Assembly (NCBI GenBank): GCA_030683155.1
Contig: JAUXMV010000081.1
Coordinates: 1-64,000, forward strand
Length of the DNA: 64,000 bases
DNA from: Bacteroidales bacterium
GTDB lineage: Bacteria; Bacteroidota; Bacteroidia; Bacteroidales; F082
Direction: 5' to 3'
Position 1 is the stretch's first letter; each line of letters starts with the position of its first letter. The notes under the pieces were generated by a model. That model did not search any database. It was not told the origin of the DNA and saw only the letters and a list, made by a program, of their open reading frames with translations. Both the position numbers and the translations under genes were made by a program. Positions 48,518-57,375 of this stretch are shown piece by piece.

Positions 48518-50170
48518 TTAAATTCTGCCTTTCTCAAGGGTCTCCATGTATGTTTTTTTGTCAGAAAGTAGTTTAATGGCTTCTTTCAGTTCAGGATCGT
48601 CCTTCATTGCAGAAACTATTTTACCTTTCTGATGATAATAGCGCGAAACAATTTCTACCCTGAGAAGTTGTTCTATTTCTCTGCGATGGGTTTGAAAATC
48701 GTTATCTTTTATTGTTTTCAATTGATTTTCAAGTGATTCAAGATGTTCTTTTACTGCATGCAGATAAGACTCCTCCTCTGCAATGCGAATCATCTCCTTA
48801 ATCATTTTCTCGCTTTCGGTGGTATAAGAAAAATCTTGCTCCCTGATAAAAGCTAAGAAATCGTTATAAATGTCTTCAGTGATATCGAATTCTTCGGCAG
48901 GAGCAATAACAGGATTCTTACGCGCGAAATGATTGGCGAATCTGAAGATATAACTTCTGGTGTAAAGATTGGCGCTCACCGGACTAAACTCAAGCGGGGC
49001 CAGTATTACATCAGGAGTAATGCCTCCATTATCGTAAACAACCCTGCCTTTTCGGGTTCTAAATGTCGATATAAGTGAATCTGGTGTTTTTCCGCCATTT
49101 TCATCTTTGTGGGCATAATCGATTTCCTGAATACACCTCCCGCTGGGAATATAATATTTTGCGACAGTGATTTTAAGTTGGGTGTTATAGGTGAGCGGAA
49201 CAACGTTCTGAACAAGGCCTTTTCCAAAGGTTTTTTGCCCTACTACGAGCCCTCTGTCAAGGTCTTGCATGGCCCCGGCAACAATTTCACTTGCTGAGGC
49301 ACTTGTTTCATTTACGAGAATCACGAGAGGAATTTCAAGATCCAAAGGTGCCTGACGCGTCCTGTGTATTGTAGTACGATCGGGTGACTTGCCTCTAGTT
49401 GAAACAATCAGTTCGCCCCGTTCGACAAATAAATTTGCAATATCGACAGCCTCATTAAGCAAACCACCACCATTGCCACGCAGGTCAATGATGAGTCCTT
49501 TGAGCTGATGTTTTTCTTTCATCTGCACAACAACGTCTTTCAATTCTGAAGCGGCCTTTTGGGTAAACCCGGAAAGCCTTAGATAGCCAATTCCATTTTC
49601 GAAAACTGTATGATACGGGATGTTATCGATTTTAATTTTCTCCCTGATGAGTTCTTTCACCAAAGGCTCGTCAACACCTTCTCTCTTAATTTTCAATTTA
49701 ACCGTTGAACCGGGATTACCTTTCAGCAGTTCACTTATTTCAGAAGAACTTTTTCCCTTGGCATCCAAACCATTGATTTCAATAATGTAATCTCCCGGAA
49801 TAAGACCTGCTTTTTGGGCAGGAAAACCTTCGTAGGGTTCTGAAATAAAGACAAATTCACCTATTTGTTGAATCAGGGAACCAATTCCACCATATTCACC
49901 GGTAGTCATCAGGCGCATATCCTCAATCTGTGATTCAGGAATATAAACAGTATAAGGATCAAGCTTTTCAAGCATTGCATTGATGGCTGTTTCGTTGAGT
50001 TGAGACGGACTTATTTCATCTACATAGTTGAGGTTCAACTCTCTGAAAAGACTGTTGTATATATCAAGATTCTTTGAAATCTCAAAATTGTTTTGATTTT
50101 GAGTAAATGCAGTTATTGCCGGTGCAAATGCAACGGCTATAGCAAACAGAAAAATGTAGATTCGTTTCAT
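48518..50170 (-). CDS. S41-family C-terminal processing peptidase with PDZ domain
   Basis: 550 residues from ATG 50170 (ATG 50176 is in frame). A signal peptide is followed by a helical N-domain and a PDZ domain (about 85-180, 'GGIGSLIQQIGEFVFISEPY', 'GDYIIEINGLDAKG'). The catalytic domain has the Ser in NETSASASEIVAGAMQD and the Lys in VGQKTFGKGLVQ. A helical C-terminal extension (about 430-550) follows. It cleaves C-termini of periplasmic proteins. The rnpA-yidD-S41 order is common in Bacteroidota. Confidence 0.94.
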   Translation of the reverse strand: MKRIYIFLFAIAVAFAPAITAFTQNQNNFEISKNLDIYNSLFRELNLNYVDEISPSQLNETAINAMLEKLDPYTVYIPESQIEDMRLMTTGEYGGIGSLIQQIGEFVFISEPYEGFPAQKAGLIPGDYIIEINGLDAKGKSSSEISELLKGNPGSTVKLKIKREGVDEPLVKELIREKIKIDNIPYHTVFENGIGYLRLSGFTQKAASELKDVVVQMKEKHQLKGLIIDLRGNGGGLLNEAVDIANLFVERGELIVSTRGKSPDRTTIHRTRQAPLDLEIPLVILVNETSASASEIVAGAMQDLDRGLVVGQKTFGKGLVQNVVPLTYNTQLKITVAKYYIPSGRCIQEIDYAHKDENGGKTPDSLISTFRTRKGRVVYDNGGITPDVILAPLEFSPVSANLYTRSYIFRFANHFARKNPVIAPAEEFDITEDIYNDFLAFIREQDFSYTTESEKMIKEMIRIAEEESYLHAVKEHLESLENQLKTIKDNDFQTHRREIEQLLRVEIVSRYYHQKGKIVSAMKDDPELKEAIKLLSDKKTYMETLEKGRI

Positions 50171-50185
50171 AAACATATTTAATTT

Positions 50186-50416
50186 TTAAGGTACTGGATC
50201 ATGTCCACTTCCACCCCACGGATTACAGGAAATTATTCTTTTTATTGCAAGATAACCTCCTTTTAAAGCACCATGTTTTTTGATTGCTTCAACGCCATAG
50301 GCCGAACATGTTGGTGTATATCTGCACGACTGTCCGAGATAAGGCGACAAGGTATATTGATAAACTCTTATCAGCAGTATCATTATGTTAGCCGGAAGTT
50401 GTGTTATGAACCTCAT
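50186..50416 (-). CDS. yidD: Membrane protein insertion efficiency factor YidD
   Basis: 76 residues. The family pattern is complete: '[20 protein letters not shown]', '[15 protein letters not shown]', then '[18 protein letters not shown]'. It assists YidC-mediated insertion. From ATG 50416 it overlaps the rnpA end by 29 bp; an internal ATG at 50383 would avoid the overlap but gives a short N-terminus. Confidence 0.95.
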   Translation of the reverse strand: MRFITQLPANIMILLIRVYQYTLSPYLGQSCRYTPTCSAYGVEAIKKHGALKGGYLAIKRIISCNPWGGSGHDPVP

Positions 50417-50813
50417 GATCTTGCATCAAACGCGTGATAACACGTTTTATTTTACTGTTGATTTCAGAAGATGGCAGAATATTTTTAGCGGTAAAAATCA
50501 ATGCTACTTCCAGGTTTTTCTGTTGTTGAACCAAAACCTCAATAAGAGGCTGCTTTTGTGTTCTCCAGGCTTCGCGCACTTGTCTTTTGATTCTGTTTCG
50601 GTCTGTTGCGTTTTTAAAATTTCGTTTGGATATGCTTACCATAAAACGCAGCGGAACTTTTGCTTGTTCAGATGGGCTTGATGTTACAATTTTAAAAGGA
50701 TACTGAAAAAATGATGTGCCTGATGAAAACAGCAAAGACACAGCCTTTTTTCCATAAAGGCGTTGTAGTTTTGGGAGCGTATTGCCAGAAGGAATTTTCG
50801 TATTTGTTTCCAT
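50388..50813 (-). CDS. rnpA: Ribonuclease P protein component
   Basis: 141 residues from ATG 50813. An ORF extension to 50915 lies upstream of the promoter box, so it is rejected. The RNR signature is [19 protein letters not shown], with '[14 protein letters not shown]' before it. It binds RNase P RNA for tRNA 5' maturation. First gene of rnpA-yidD-S41. The usual partner rpmH is not adjacent. Confidence 0.92.
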   Translation of the reverse strand: METNTKIPSGNTLPKLQRLYGKKAVSLLFSSGTSFFQYPFKIVTSSPSEQAKVPLRFMVSISKRNFKNATDRNRIKRQVREAWRTQKQPLIEVLVQQQKNLEVALIFTAKNILPSSEINSKIKRVITRLMQDHEVHNTTSG

Positions 50814-50818
50814 GATCG

Positions 50819-50826
50819 CAAAGATA
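50819..50826 (-). promoter_or_regulatory. Promoter -7 element TATCTTTG for rnpA
   Basis: A perfect -7 box only 5 bp before ATG 50813, implying a nearly leaderless transcript if used. It decides against the longer ORF start at 50915. Confidence 0.4.
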
Positions 50827-50913
50827 GATCGAAAACAGCTTTCCACTTGACTCTTTAACGCAAAACAATCAATCATTTTCGAATCTCGACGCCAATATTT
50901 TGACGATGTTATC

Positions 50914-51281
50914 AAAATACATAAATTATATCATGTTCATTTTATGATACTTAAGATATTTTTTATTGATGTTTTTTATTTTTTTTCAATATAAGTTGAC
51001 AATGAAATAAAAAAAGTATTAAAATTGCAGTATAATTTTTAATCGGCCATATATCAGCTAGTTAATAAAAAAGCGAAATAAGATAAAATGAATACAGTTT
51101 CAGAAACAATTCTGAGAAACACTTTTATCAGGAACGTAAAAAAGTTTAGAATTGACAATTTTTCCATCATTGTCAATTTGTGCATTGAATAACCTTCATA
51201 TGAACACAATTTAATTTCAATGCAGTTTTTAATCCAAATCAATTACAGTTTAATTTAATTTCAATCCGAAAAACTTTTCCA
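50914..51281. other. A/T-rich intergenic region with hairpin
   Basis: No gene. A TTG-N20-TAAAATTG near-promoter (50996-51026, plus strand) and a perfect 10-bp inverted repeat AATTGACAAT / ATTGTCAATT (51150-51159 and 51169-51178) lie before the 67-residue gene. The hairpin has no T-run on either side and may be an operator or leader structure. Confidence 0.4.
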
Positions 51282-51485
51282 ATGAAACCGGTGAAGAAAA
51301 AAATGCGTCCTAATGACCATTCCGAAAACGATGAATTTTCAAGAAAACCAGTAAAAAAGACTGGAATCAGGCGCGACCGTAAGCCTTCAATCTACAATCC
51401 AATAGATGATGAAGAAGAGTCGGAAGATCTTGATCTTTTCAATTTCGATCTGGATGCCATCGATGAAGATGAAGATGATTTTTAG
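51282..51485 (+). CDS. Small bipolar-charge hypothetical protein
   Basis: 67 residues. The first ~40 residues are strongly basic (Lys/Arg-rich), and the last ~25 are almost wholly acidic (runs such as DDEEESEDLDLF and DEDEDDF). This is low complexity, probably disordered, and I recognise no domain. Codon content and a plausible upstream regulatory region make it a likely real gene. It may act as a nucleic-acid or ribosome-associated tail-type protein, but that is speculation. Confidence 0.55.
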   Translation: MKPVKKKMRPNDHSENDEFSRKPVKKTGIRRDRKPSIYNPIDDEEESEDLDLFNFDLDAIDEDEDDF

Positions 51486-51834
51486 GTTATAACTGCTTTG
51501 CTGCTGTTATAAAAATTTGAATTATTTCAGCAGCTTATTTCTCTCATTTCATATTTACTGATAAGCAGCAAGGCTTTGTCATCAAAAATTTTAATGAAAC
51601 ACCATTTCATTGAAGCTATATCGATTTTCATAATTTTTACGCATTTATGCCAAACGAAAAGAAGATTTTTGGCTTTTAGGATAGCCGGCAAAAAGTTTAA
51701 TGCAAAAAATTTATATCCGACTTTTAATAAATAAAACTCTGAGCAGTGCATAGCTCCCAGTCCTGCAAATGCGGAGGATTGAACCCTATTTCGACAAATT
51801 TCCATCAACAAGCTAAGGGCATCGCAATGTATCT
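51486..51834. other. Intergenic region before repeat copy A
   Basis: A minus-strand 104-codon frame (51527-51841) crosses most of it, but its composition is not protein-like and it runs into the repeat. I see no convincing gene. Confidence 0.35.
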
Positions 51835-52180
51835 CATCCACCCATAACCTGGAGGCTTTATGTATTTATCGATGATTTTTGGTTTTTTTGCCAGAAATTT
51901 GAGCAATGATTCTTTAAAGCATTGCAGGTTTTTGGGCCTTTTATCGTCTTCTGCAAGCATGGTTTAGTATTCAAAAGAAAGACTTTGGATGTTTTTGATT
52001 CAAGGGCAGGCATACCGATTCCGATTTGCAGCATCAAATAAATTATTCTCAAAAATGGTTTGAAAATTTGCCTCCGTTACAACAGAAGTATTTTCTAATT
52101 TAGCAATGTGAAAATGAAGTAAAATGAAAATTTAGGAGGTTTTTGGACGAGTCCGCCTTTGGAGGACCGACTGCCGTTAG
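51835..52180 (+). repeat. Dispersed intergenic repeat, copy A
   Basis: A degenerate copy of the element also found at 53837 and 57914, all in the same orientation. Shared landmarks are CATCCACCC, 'AAGCATTGCAGGTTTTTG', 'GGTTTAGTATTCAAAA', 'TTCAAGGGCAGGCATACCG', and 'TTTGCAGCATCAAATAAA'. It ends with one 17-nt hairpin unit GTCCGCCTTTGGAGGAC (52151-52167) and the arms CCG-TTAG-CGG. It precedes the SnoaL-like gene. Confidence 0.7.
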
Positions 52181-52223
52181 CGGTAATTTTGGTGCGTAAA
52201 ACAACATTAAAAGGATAAATACT

Positions 52224-52670
52224 ATGAAGACAAATGAAGAAATATTTAGAATCTTGATTGAAGATGGATTCAGCAAAGGTAATGCAACGGTATTTGACAC
52301 ATACTCATCACCGGACTTTGTAGAACATCAGTATGGATTTAATCCTCCTAACGCAGAAGGTGTTAAAAAAGCAATCAAAGGACTTCATGATGCATTTCCC
52401 GACTTTTCTTTGAAAATTGAAGACCTGATTATAGAAGGTGATAAAGTATGGGGACGAATGACAGGCAGTGGAACTCACAAACGACAATTTGGACCATTGC
52501 CACCGACTGGTAAAACATTTGAGATAACAGTGATAGATATTATGCGGTTCAAAGATGGAAAGCTTATTGAACACTGGGGAGTTCCTGACCGATTAGCATT
52601 AATGGAACAACTTGGCATGAAACCACCCCCAAAGCTTATTATGAAAATTATTAGTCTGTTGCGTAGATGA
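52224..52670 (+). CDS. SnoaL-like ester cyclase / polyketide cyclase family protein
   Basis: 148 residues. The cone-shaped SnoaL/NTF2 pattern is visible: N-terminal helices (EIFRILIEDGFSKGN), 'DTYSSPDFVEHQYG', 'GLHDAFPDFSLKIEDLIIEG', 'VWGRMTGSGTH', 'GKTFEITVIDIMRFKDGKLI', 'EHWGVPDRLALMEQLG'. The Asp/His pocket residues usual in the family are present. Members cyclise polyketides or are unassigned. First gene of a trio with the DUF1772-like and cupin genes, 107 bp before the next. Confidence 0.88.
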   Translation: MKTNEEIFRILIEDGFSKGNATVFDTYSSPDFVEHQYGFNPPNAEGVKKAIKGLHDAFPDFSLKIEDLIIEGDKVWGRMTGSGTHKRQFGPLPPTGKTFEITVIDIMRFKDGKLIEHWGVPDRLALMEQLGMKPPPKLIMKIISLLRR

Positions 52671-52776
52671 ATTTATTCAAGGCGACTTATCTCAAAGAAA
52701 ACATTTTAGTAGCACTTCGACATATTTTTTATAACCGACTGCAAAAAATTTGTACAAACAATAAAAACTAAAAAAA

Positions 52777-53232
52777 ATGACAATAAGGATTATTCGCTTT
52801 TGCAACATTGTTATGGTAGCATTGGTAACAGGAACCATATTTGGAATATGGATAGGTTATAATCCCAAAGATTTATCGGCACCAACTTTCATTGAGCAAC
52901 AACAGAATGCTATATTAGCCTTAAATACGCTAATGCCCATATTGGGGTTAATTACAATTCTGTTGACAATAACCTCTGCATTTCTTCAGAGAAAAGACAA
53001 AATTGCTTTTTCTATTCTTTTGGTGGCAAGTGTATTCTTGATTGTTAGCGGACTTACAACCAGATTTGGAAATCAACCGATAAATAGCATTGTAATGACC
53101 TGGGATATGAATACCCCACCCAACAATTGGATGGTGTTAAGAAATCAATGGTGGACTTATCATGAACTTAGAACTTTGTCTGCATTTATTGGACTTTGTC
53201 TAATTGTATGGTCAAGTATTAAAAAAGATTAA
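52777..53232 (+). CDS. DUF1772 / anthrone-oxygenase-like membrane protein
   Basis: 151 residues with four transmembrane helices. The C-terminal part has the family pattern: 'RFGNQPINSIVMTW', then 'PPNNWMVLRNQWWTYHELRT', resembling 'N.PIN..V..W....P..W...R..W...H..R'. Related proteins are anthrone oxygenases in fungal polyketide pathways; most bacterial members are uncharacterised. It is 15 bp before the cupin gene and follows the SnoaL-like gene, so a shared pathway is plausible. Confidence 0.8.
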   Translation: MTIRIIRFCNIVMVALVTGTIFGIWIGYNPKDLSAPTFIEQQQNAILALNTLMPILGLITILLTITSAFLQRKDKIAFSILLVASVFLIVSGLTTRFGNQPINSIVMTWDMNTPPNNWMVLRNQWWTYHELRTLSAFIGLCLIVWSSIKKD

Positions 53233-53247
53233 AAACTGGACAATAAT

Positions 53248-53814
53248 ATGAAACGAGGAACATTTATTTTATCTGCACTTACTCTATTTCCATTGAGTAT
53301 TTTTGCAAAAATTAAACCCGCAATTTTTATGAGAACTGAAAAGGGATTTAAAGTAAAGGCAGGAGAAGCCAGATTTGGCGAACACTTCAAAATGAAAGGT
53401 GTTACATTAAACACTTTAGACATTAAAATTTCGGGGACTGACACTGAAAATGATTTAGCAGTGTTTGAGCAAACGGGACTTACTCCAAACGGTGGACCTC
53501 CATTGCATATTCATCCTTTTCAAGACGAATGGTTTTATGTTATTGAAGGTGAGTATTTATTTCAAGTAGGTGACGACAAATATCAAATGAAATCAGGCGA
53601 TACCATTTTTCTTCCAAGAAATGTGCAACATGCTTTCTTACAGTTGACGGAAAAAGGAAAGATGATAGTTTCTTATTTGCCAGCAGGAAAAATGGAAGCT
53701 TTTTTTAAGGTCACAGACAAATGGACTTCCCCACCGACAAAAGAAGAAATAGCAAAGGTTTTTGCAGACCACGACATGAAGGTTGTTGGTGCACCATTGA
53801 AAGCTGACAGTTAA
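53248..53814 (+). CDS. Exported single-domain cupin protein
   Basis: 188 residues with a probable signal peptide (GTFILSALTLFPLSIFA). The cupin motif 1 is PPLHIHPFQDEWFYVIEGEY with His/His/Glu metal ligands, and motif 2 is FLPRNVQHAF with the last His. It could be a dioxygenase, an isomerase or a binding protein. Last gene of the trio; the repeat copy B starts 23 bp later. Confidence 0.88.
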   Translation: MKRGTFILSALTLFPLSIFAKIKPAIFMRTEKGFKVKAGEARFGEHFKMKGVTLNTLDIKISGTDTENDLAVFEQTGLTPNGGPPLHIHPFQDEWFYVIEGEYLFQVGDDKYQMKSGDTIFLPRNVQHAFLQLTEKGKMIVSYLPAGKMEAFFKVTDKWTSPPTKEEIAKVFADHDMKVVGAPLKADS

Positions 53815-53836
53815 TATTAAAACAACGACACGCTAA

Positions 53837-54376
53837 TAAATAGGACTCGGAGCGGTCTGTCCCAAGCATCGAGAAATATACAATGAGTTCCCGAAGCTTC
53901 TGGATTGAACTACATCCACCCAGAATCAGGAAGTGTTATGCAAATATTGAGGGTTTTTGGTGCTTTTTACCAGAATTTCTTTTGAAGCATTGCAGATTTT
54001 TGCGCTTCCTAATAGTATCTTACAACAGTGGTTTAGCATTCAAAAAAAAGATTCTGGGTGTTTTTGGTTCAAGGGCAGGCATACCGATTCCGCTTTGCAG
54101 CATCATCAAATAAACTATTCTCAAGATTTGTCTGAAAAATCACATTTCTTACAACTCAAGTTTTCGCTAATTTAGCGGAGTGAAAAATGAGTGAAATGAA
54201 AATTTTAAGGAGGTTTATGGAGATGTTCGCCTCTGGAAGACGTGTCCGCCTCTGGAGGACGTGTCCGCCTTTGGAGGACGTGTCCGCCTCTGGAAGACGT
54301 GTCCGCCTTTGGAGGATACATCCGCCTTTGGAGGATACATCCGCCTCCGGAGGACGGACTGCAGTTATGCCGCAGC
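53837..54376 (+). repeat. Dispersed intergenic repeat, copy B (longest copy)
   Basis: Shares 'TAAATAG.ACT', 'AGCATCG' and a TGAGTTC block with copy C, and everything from CATCCACCC to the hairpin units with copy A. It includes a perfect AAGGAGG Shine-Dalgarno-like run (54208-54214 region), unusual for this phylum. It ends in a 7-unit 19-bp tandem array. It separates the cupin gene from the AlkD-like gene. Confidence 0.7.
54222..54354 (+). repeat. 19-bp tandem repeat array, 7 units
   Basis: Seven contiguous 19-bp units (54222, 54241, 54260, 54279, 54298, 54317, 54336) of consensus CGTGTCCGCCTYTGGARGA. Each junction forms the hairpin GTCCGCCTYTGGAGGAC with a TCT/TTT loop. The last two units change CGTG to TACA. 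Because 19 is not a multiple of three, a frame reading through it makes a 19-residue periodic peptide, judged spurious. Confidence 0.92.
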
Positions 54377-54413
54377 TAAGAAAACCATTTCGTAGATAAA
54401 CGAGGAATTCAAA

Positions 54414-55121
54414 ATGGAAAAAATTATTGAAAAAATTCGCACTGAATTAAAACAAGGTATTGACAAAAAAACTCAGACGACTAGTCAGAATTTTTTCAAA
54501 GAAAAGATAAAGTTTTATGGCGTCAAGGTTCCAACTGTAAACAAAATCAGTAAGGATTATTTTAAACTGATTGATTTTAAGCCAAAATCAGAAATATTCG
54601 ACCTCTGTGAAATTTTATGGCAATCAGGATTTATTGAAGAATCATTCATCGCTTGTCAATGGTCATATTATATTCATAAAAAATACGAGCCTGAAGACTT
54701 TGAAATATTTAAAAAATGGATTAATGAATATGTAAATAACTGGGCTTCATGCGATACACTTTGTAATCATACAGTTGGAGAATTCATTGAGATGTATCCT
54801 GACTATTTAGGAAAGTTAAAAGACTTAGCTAAATCAGATAATAGATGGATGCGAAGAGCTTCATCTGTAACTTTGATAATACCAGCCAGAAAGGGAAAAT
54901 TTCTCAATGATATCCTAGAAATTGCAGACATTTTACTTTTAGATAAAGATGATTTAGTTCAAAAAGGATATGGATGGATGTTAAAAGCTGCTAGTGAAGC
55001 AAACCAACGAGAAATATTTGAATATGTGATTAAAAACAAATCTATTATGCCTCGTACAGCATTACGATATGCGATTGAAAAAATGCCAAAAGAATTGAAA
55101 AGCAAGGCAATGGAGAAGTAA
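54414..55121 (+). CDS. AlkD-like DNA alkylation repair (HEAT-repeat) protein
   Basis: 235 residues of ALK/HEAT helical repeats. Family blocks include 'KFYGVKVPTVNKISKDYFK', 'NNWASCDTLCNHTVGEF' (Trp/Asp of the AlkD active cleft), 'DNRWMRRASSVTLIIPARKG' and 'KGYGWMLKAASEANQREIFE'. It is probably a glycosylase for N3/N7-alkylpurines. It lies 38 bp after repeat copy B; it heads a second block of accessory genes. Confidence 0.9.
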   Translation: MEKIIEKIRTELKQGIDKKTQTTSQNFFKEKIKFYGVKVPTVNKISKDYFKLIDFKPKSEIFDLCEILWQSGFIEESFIACQWSYYIHKKYEPEDFEIFKKWINEYVNNWASCDTLCNHTVGEFIEMYPDYLGKLKDLAKSDNRWMRRASSVTLIIPARKGKFLNDILEIADILLLDKDDLVQKGYGWMLKAASEANQREIFEYVIKNKSIMPRTALRYAIEKMPKELKSKAMEK

Positions 55122-55236
55122 TATGATTAATGACAAAAATGATGATTGGCTTCGAAATCAAAGCCTACTCATTTTGGCAAAACCTTGTGTGAACCCACTA
55201 AGAAACGCAACAGCACAGGTAAGTACATAATTGAAC

Positions 55237-55917
55237 ATGAACCGTATTGACAGATTATTTGGAATTTTGACTTTCTTACAATCTAAAAAGTTTGTAACAG
55301 CCAGCTATTTGGCCGACAAATTTGAAATAAGCGTAAGAACTGTTTATCGAGATATAAGGGCATTAGAAGAATTAGGAATTCCTGTAAGTTTTGAGCAGCC
55401 AAAGGGATATTTTATTGTGCAAGGATATTTCCTGCCCCCTCTTTCATTATCAATCGATGAAGCTAATGCATTGATATTGATGGCCTCATTGTCTGAAAAA
55501 TATGCTGATAAATCCATTGATAAACAATGTCAGAATGCACTCACAAAGTTGAAAGCGATTTTGGGATACGGAGATAAAGAAAAAGCAGAATTAATTTCCT
55601 CAAACATAAGTGTCTGGCCAGCATCTGAAGAGAATTTTAACAACGAGTATATCAGTACAATTCAAAAAGCTATTGTCAACAAGACAATTATAGAAATTGA
55701 ATACTCAAATAATCAAAATCAATTCAGCAAACGGGAAGTTGAATCTATCGGACTTGCTTTCTATTCAAATCAATGGCATCTTATTGCATGGTGCTGGAAA
55801 AGAAAGGAATATCGAGATTTTAAAATCAAAATGATTAGCAAACTTTCAGATACTTACAATCCCTTTAGAAAGAAAGAACACCTCACTATCAATGAATATA
55901 TCCAAAAATTAAAATAA
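55237..55917 (+). CDS. YafY-type HTH/WYL-domain transcriptional regulator
   Basis: 226 residues from ATG 55237 (TTG 55231 is in frame). The N-terminal winged helix is 'RLFGILTFLQSKKFVTASYL' then 'FEISVRTVYRDIRALEELGI'. The C-terminal WYL-type ligand domain has 'IEIEYSNNQNQFSKREVES' and 'SNQWHLIAWCWKRKEYRDFK'; the WYL triad reads WHL here. It may sense a nucleotide or other small ligand and control its neighbours. It is 115 bp from the AlkD-like gene. Confidence 0.9.
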   Translation: MNRIDRLFGILTFLQSKKFVTASYLADKFEISVRTVYRDIRALEELGIPVSFEQPKGYFIVQGYFLPPLSLSIDEANALILMASLSEKYADKSIDKQCQNALTKLKAILGYGDKEKAELISSNISVWPASEENFNNEYISTIQKAIVNKTIIEIEYSNNQNQFSKREVESIGLAFYSNQWHLIAWCWKRKEYRDFKIKMISKLSDTYNPFRKKEHLTINEYIQKLK

Positions 55918-55984
55918 TTTTTTCAAACAGACTGACATAGGGTTGTCACTAAGGTGTCTTTTCTTTGCAAAAAAATGTGAAAAA

Positions 55985-56965
55985 ATGATAATAGACAACT
56001 TTAAAGCTTTCAATGGGCAACATTGTGAAACAACAGCAACTGGGTCACTCTTAAAACATATTGGGCTTGAACTTTCTGAACCAATGCTTTTTGGTTTGGG
56101 TGAAGGATTAGGTTTTATATTCTGGAATATGAAGATAATGGACTTCCCATTCATTGGAGGAAGGATTAAACCTGGTGTCATAACAGTTAATATTGCCCGA
56201 AATTTAAACCTAAATTTGAATTTTGTCGAAACTGCTTCGATAAAAAAGGCATGGGAAAATGTTACAAACAACATTGACAATAATATACCTGTCGGGTTAA
56301 AACTTGATTGCTATCATTTGGAGTACTTTACAAATAAAATTCATTTTGCAGCTCACTATGCAGCAATTTATGGATTTGATGAAACATACGCATATTTGAA
56401 CGACACTTCTCAGCAAGGGACACACGCCAAAACATCATTAAAAAGTTTAGAGCTTGCAAGAAATGAAAAAGGTCCAATGTCTTCAAAAAACTTGAGTTAT
56501 ACAATCCAAAAATCAGGTAAGGAATATAACCTAAGAGAAACGATTGTAAGGGCTATTAAGAATAATGCCAATGATTATCTGAACCCGCCAATCAACAATA
56601 TCGGATATAAAGGTATTTTAAAAACAAGTGAAGAAATAAGAAAATGGTTCAAAAACTGTGAAAATATTGAATATGAGTTTTATACAACTGCAATGTTAAT
56701 GGAGAAAGCAGGTACAGGAGGTGCTTTGTTCAGGAATTTATACAGGGATTTTTTAAAAGAGAGCTTTGAAATAATAGACTATAAAACATTGCAACAAGTT
56801 TATATAATGTTTGTCGAAATAGCTATTTTGTGGAAGCAGGTATCATATTTGTTTGAAGAAACTGCAAAAACAAAAGACATCATCAATATTAATAGAGCAT
56901 CAGAAATTCTGGTTGACATCTCACACAAAGAAAAAAAAGCAATGGAATTATTATTAACAATCTGA
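55985..56965 (+). CDS. BtrH N-terminal / DUF4872-domain protein
   Basis: 326 residues from ATG 55985 (TTG 55943 also in frame). The N-terminal block GQHCETTATGSLLKHIG with an apparent nucleophilic Cys, then 'MLFGLGEGLGFIFW', matches the BtrH_N family, named after the acyl-transfer enzyme of butirosin synthesis. The later 'HFAAHYAAIYGFDETYAYLNDTS' gives the papain-like His/Asp. It probably does an acyl- or amide-transfer or cysteine-protease-like reaction. No aminoglycoside genes are nearby. It follows the WYL regulator closely. Confidence 0.82.
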   Translation: MIIDNFKAFNGQHCETTATGSLLKHIGLELSEPMLFGLGEGLGFIFWNMKIMDFPFIGGRIKPGVITVNIARNLNLNLNFVETASIKKAWENVTNNIDNNIPVGLKLDCYHLEYFTNKIHFAAHYAAIYGFDETYAYLNDTSQQGTHAKTSLKSLELARNEKGPMSSKNLSYTIQKSGKEYNLRETIVRAIKNNANDYLNPPINNIGYKGILKTSEEIRKWFKNCENIEYEFYTTAMLMEKAGTGGALFRNLYRDFLKESFEIIDYKTLQQVYIMFVEIAILWKQVSYLFEETAKTKDIININRASEILVDISHKEKKAMELLLTI

Positions 56966-56978
56966 AAACACAACGATT

Positions 56979-57365
56979 ATGAAAATGAATAAACACTTTA
57001 GAAATTTATTGTATGGTTTTCTGGCATGGCTGATACCATTCGTAGCTTCTATCTTTTTTTACACGGAAGAAGGCGGTTTAAGAATTGATATATTTTTCTT
57101 TAAAACCATAATGATTATAGTTGGTTCAATTTCAGGGGCTGTTCTATTAATTTCATATTTTAAGAGGATCAATAAAGGTTATTTGAAGGAAGGTATTTAT
57201 GTTGGTTTTACTTGGTTTGTTATTAATATTTTGCTAGACTTACTTGTTTTAATTCCTATGGCAAGGATGGCAATTTCGGATTACTTTCTTCAAATTGGAT
57301 TAAGGTATCTTGTTATGCCCATTATGAGTATTATGATTGGTGCAGCGTTGGAAATTAAAAAATAA
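56979..57365 (+). CDS. Small four-helix membrane protein, unknown
   Basis: 128 residues with four hydrophobic helices (about 10-30, 42-60, 75-95, 105-123) and a 'KEGIYVGFTWFVINILLDLL' segment before the third. I do not know the family name. It starts 13 bp after the BtrH-like gene, so is probably co-transcribed. Confidence 0.75.
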   Translation: MKMNKHFRNLLYGFLAWLIPFVASIFFYTEEGGLRIDIFFFKTIMIIVGSISGAVLLISYFKRINKGYLKEGIYVGFTWFVINILLDLLVLIPMARMAISDYFLQIGLRYLVMPIMSIMIGAALEIKK

Positions 57366-57375
57366 GCTAAAGTTG

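Noticed and set aside
51770-51795. Minus-strand GGGTTCAATCC resembling a tRNA T-arm
   Set aside because: The flanking bases do not form a T-stem and no acceptor, D- or anticodon arms are found.
51527-51841. Minus-strand 104-codon frame beside repeat A
   Set aside because: Cys/Phe/Lys-rich, non-periodic peptide with no recognisable features, and it runs into the repeat.
54187-54399. Plus-strand frame through the 19-bp tandem array, with an AAGGAGG upstream
   Set aside because: The peptide is just the three-frame translation of the tandem repeat, and the corresponding place in repeat A has a stop.
55123-55230. 35-codon frame between the AlkD-like and WYL genes
   Set aside because: Too short and without recognisable features. 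It may be a real small gene, but the sequence alone gives no support.
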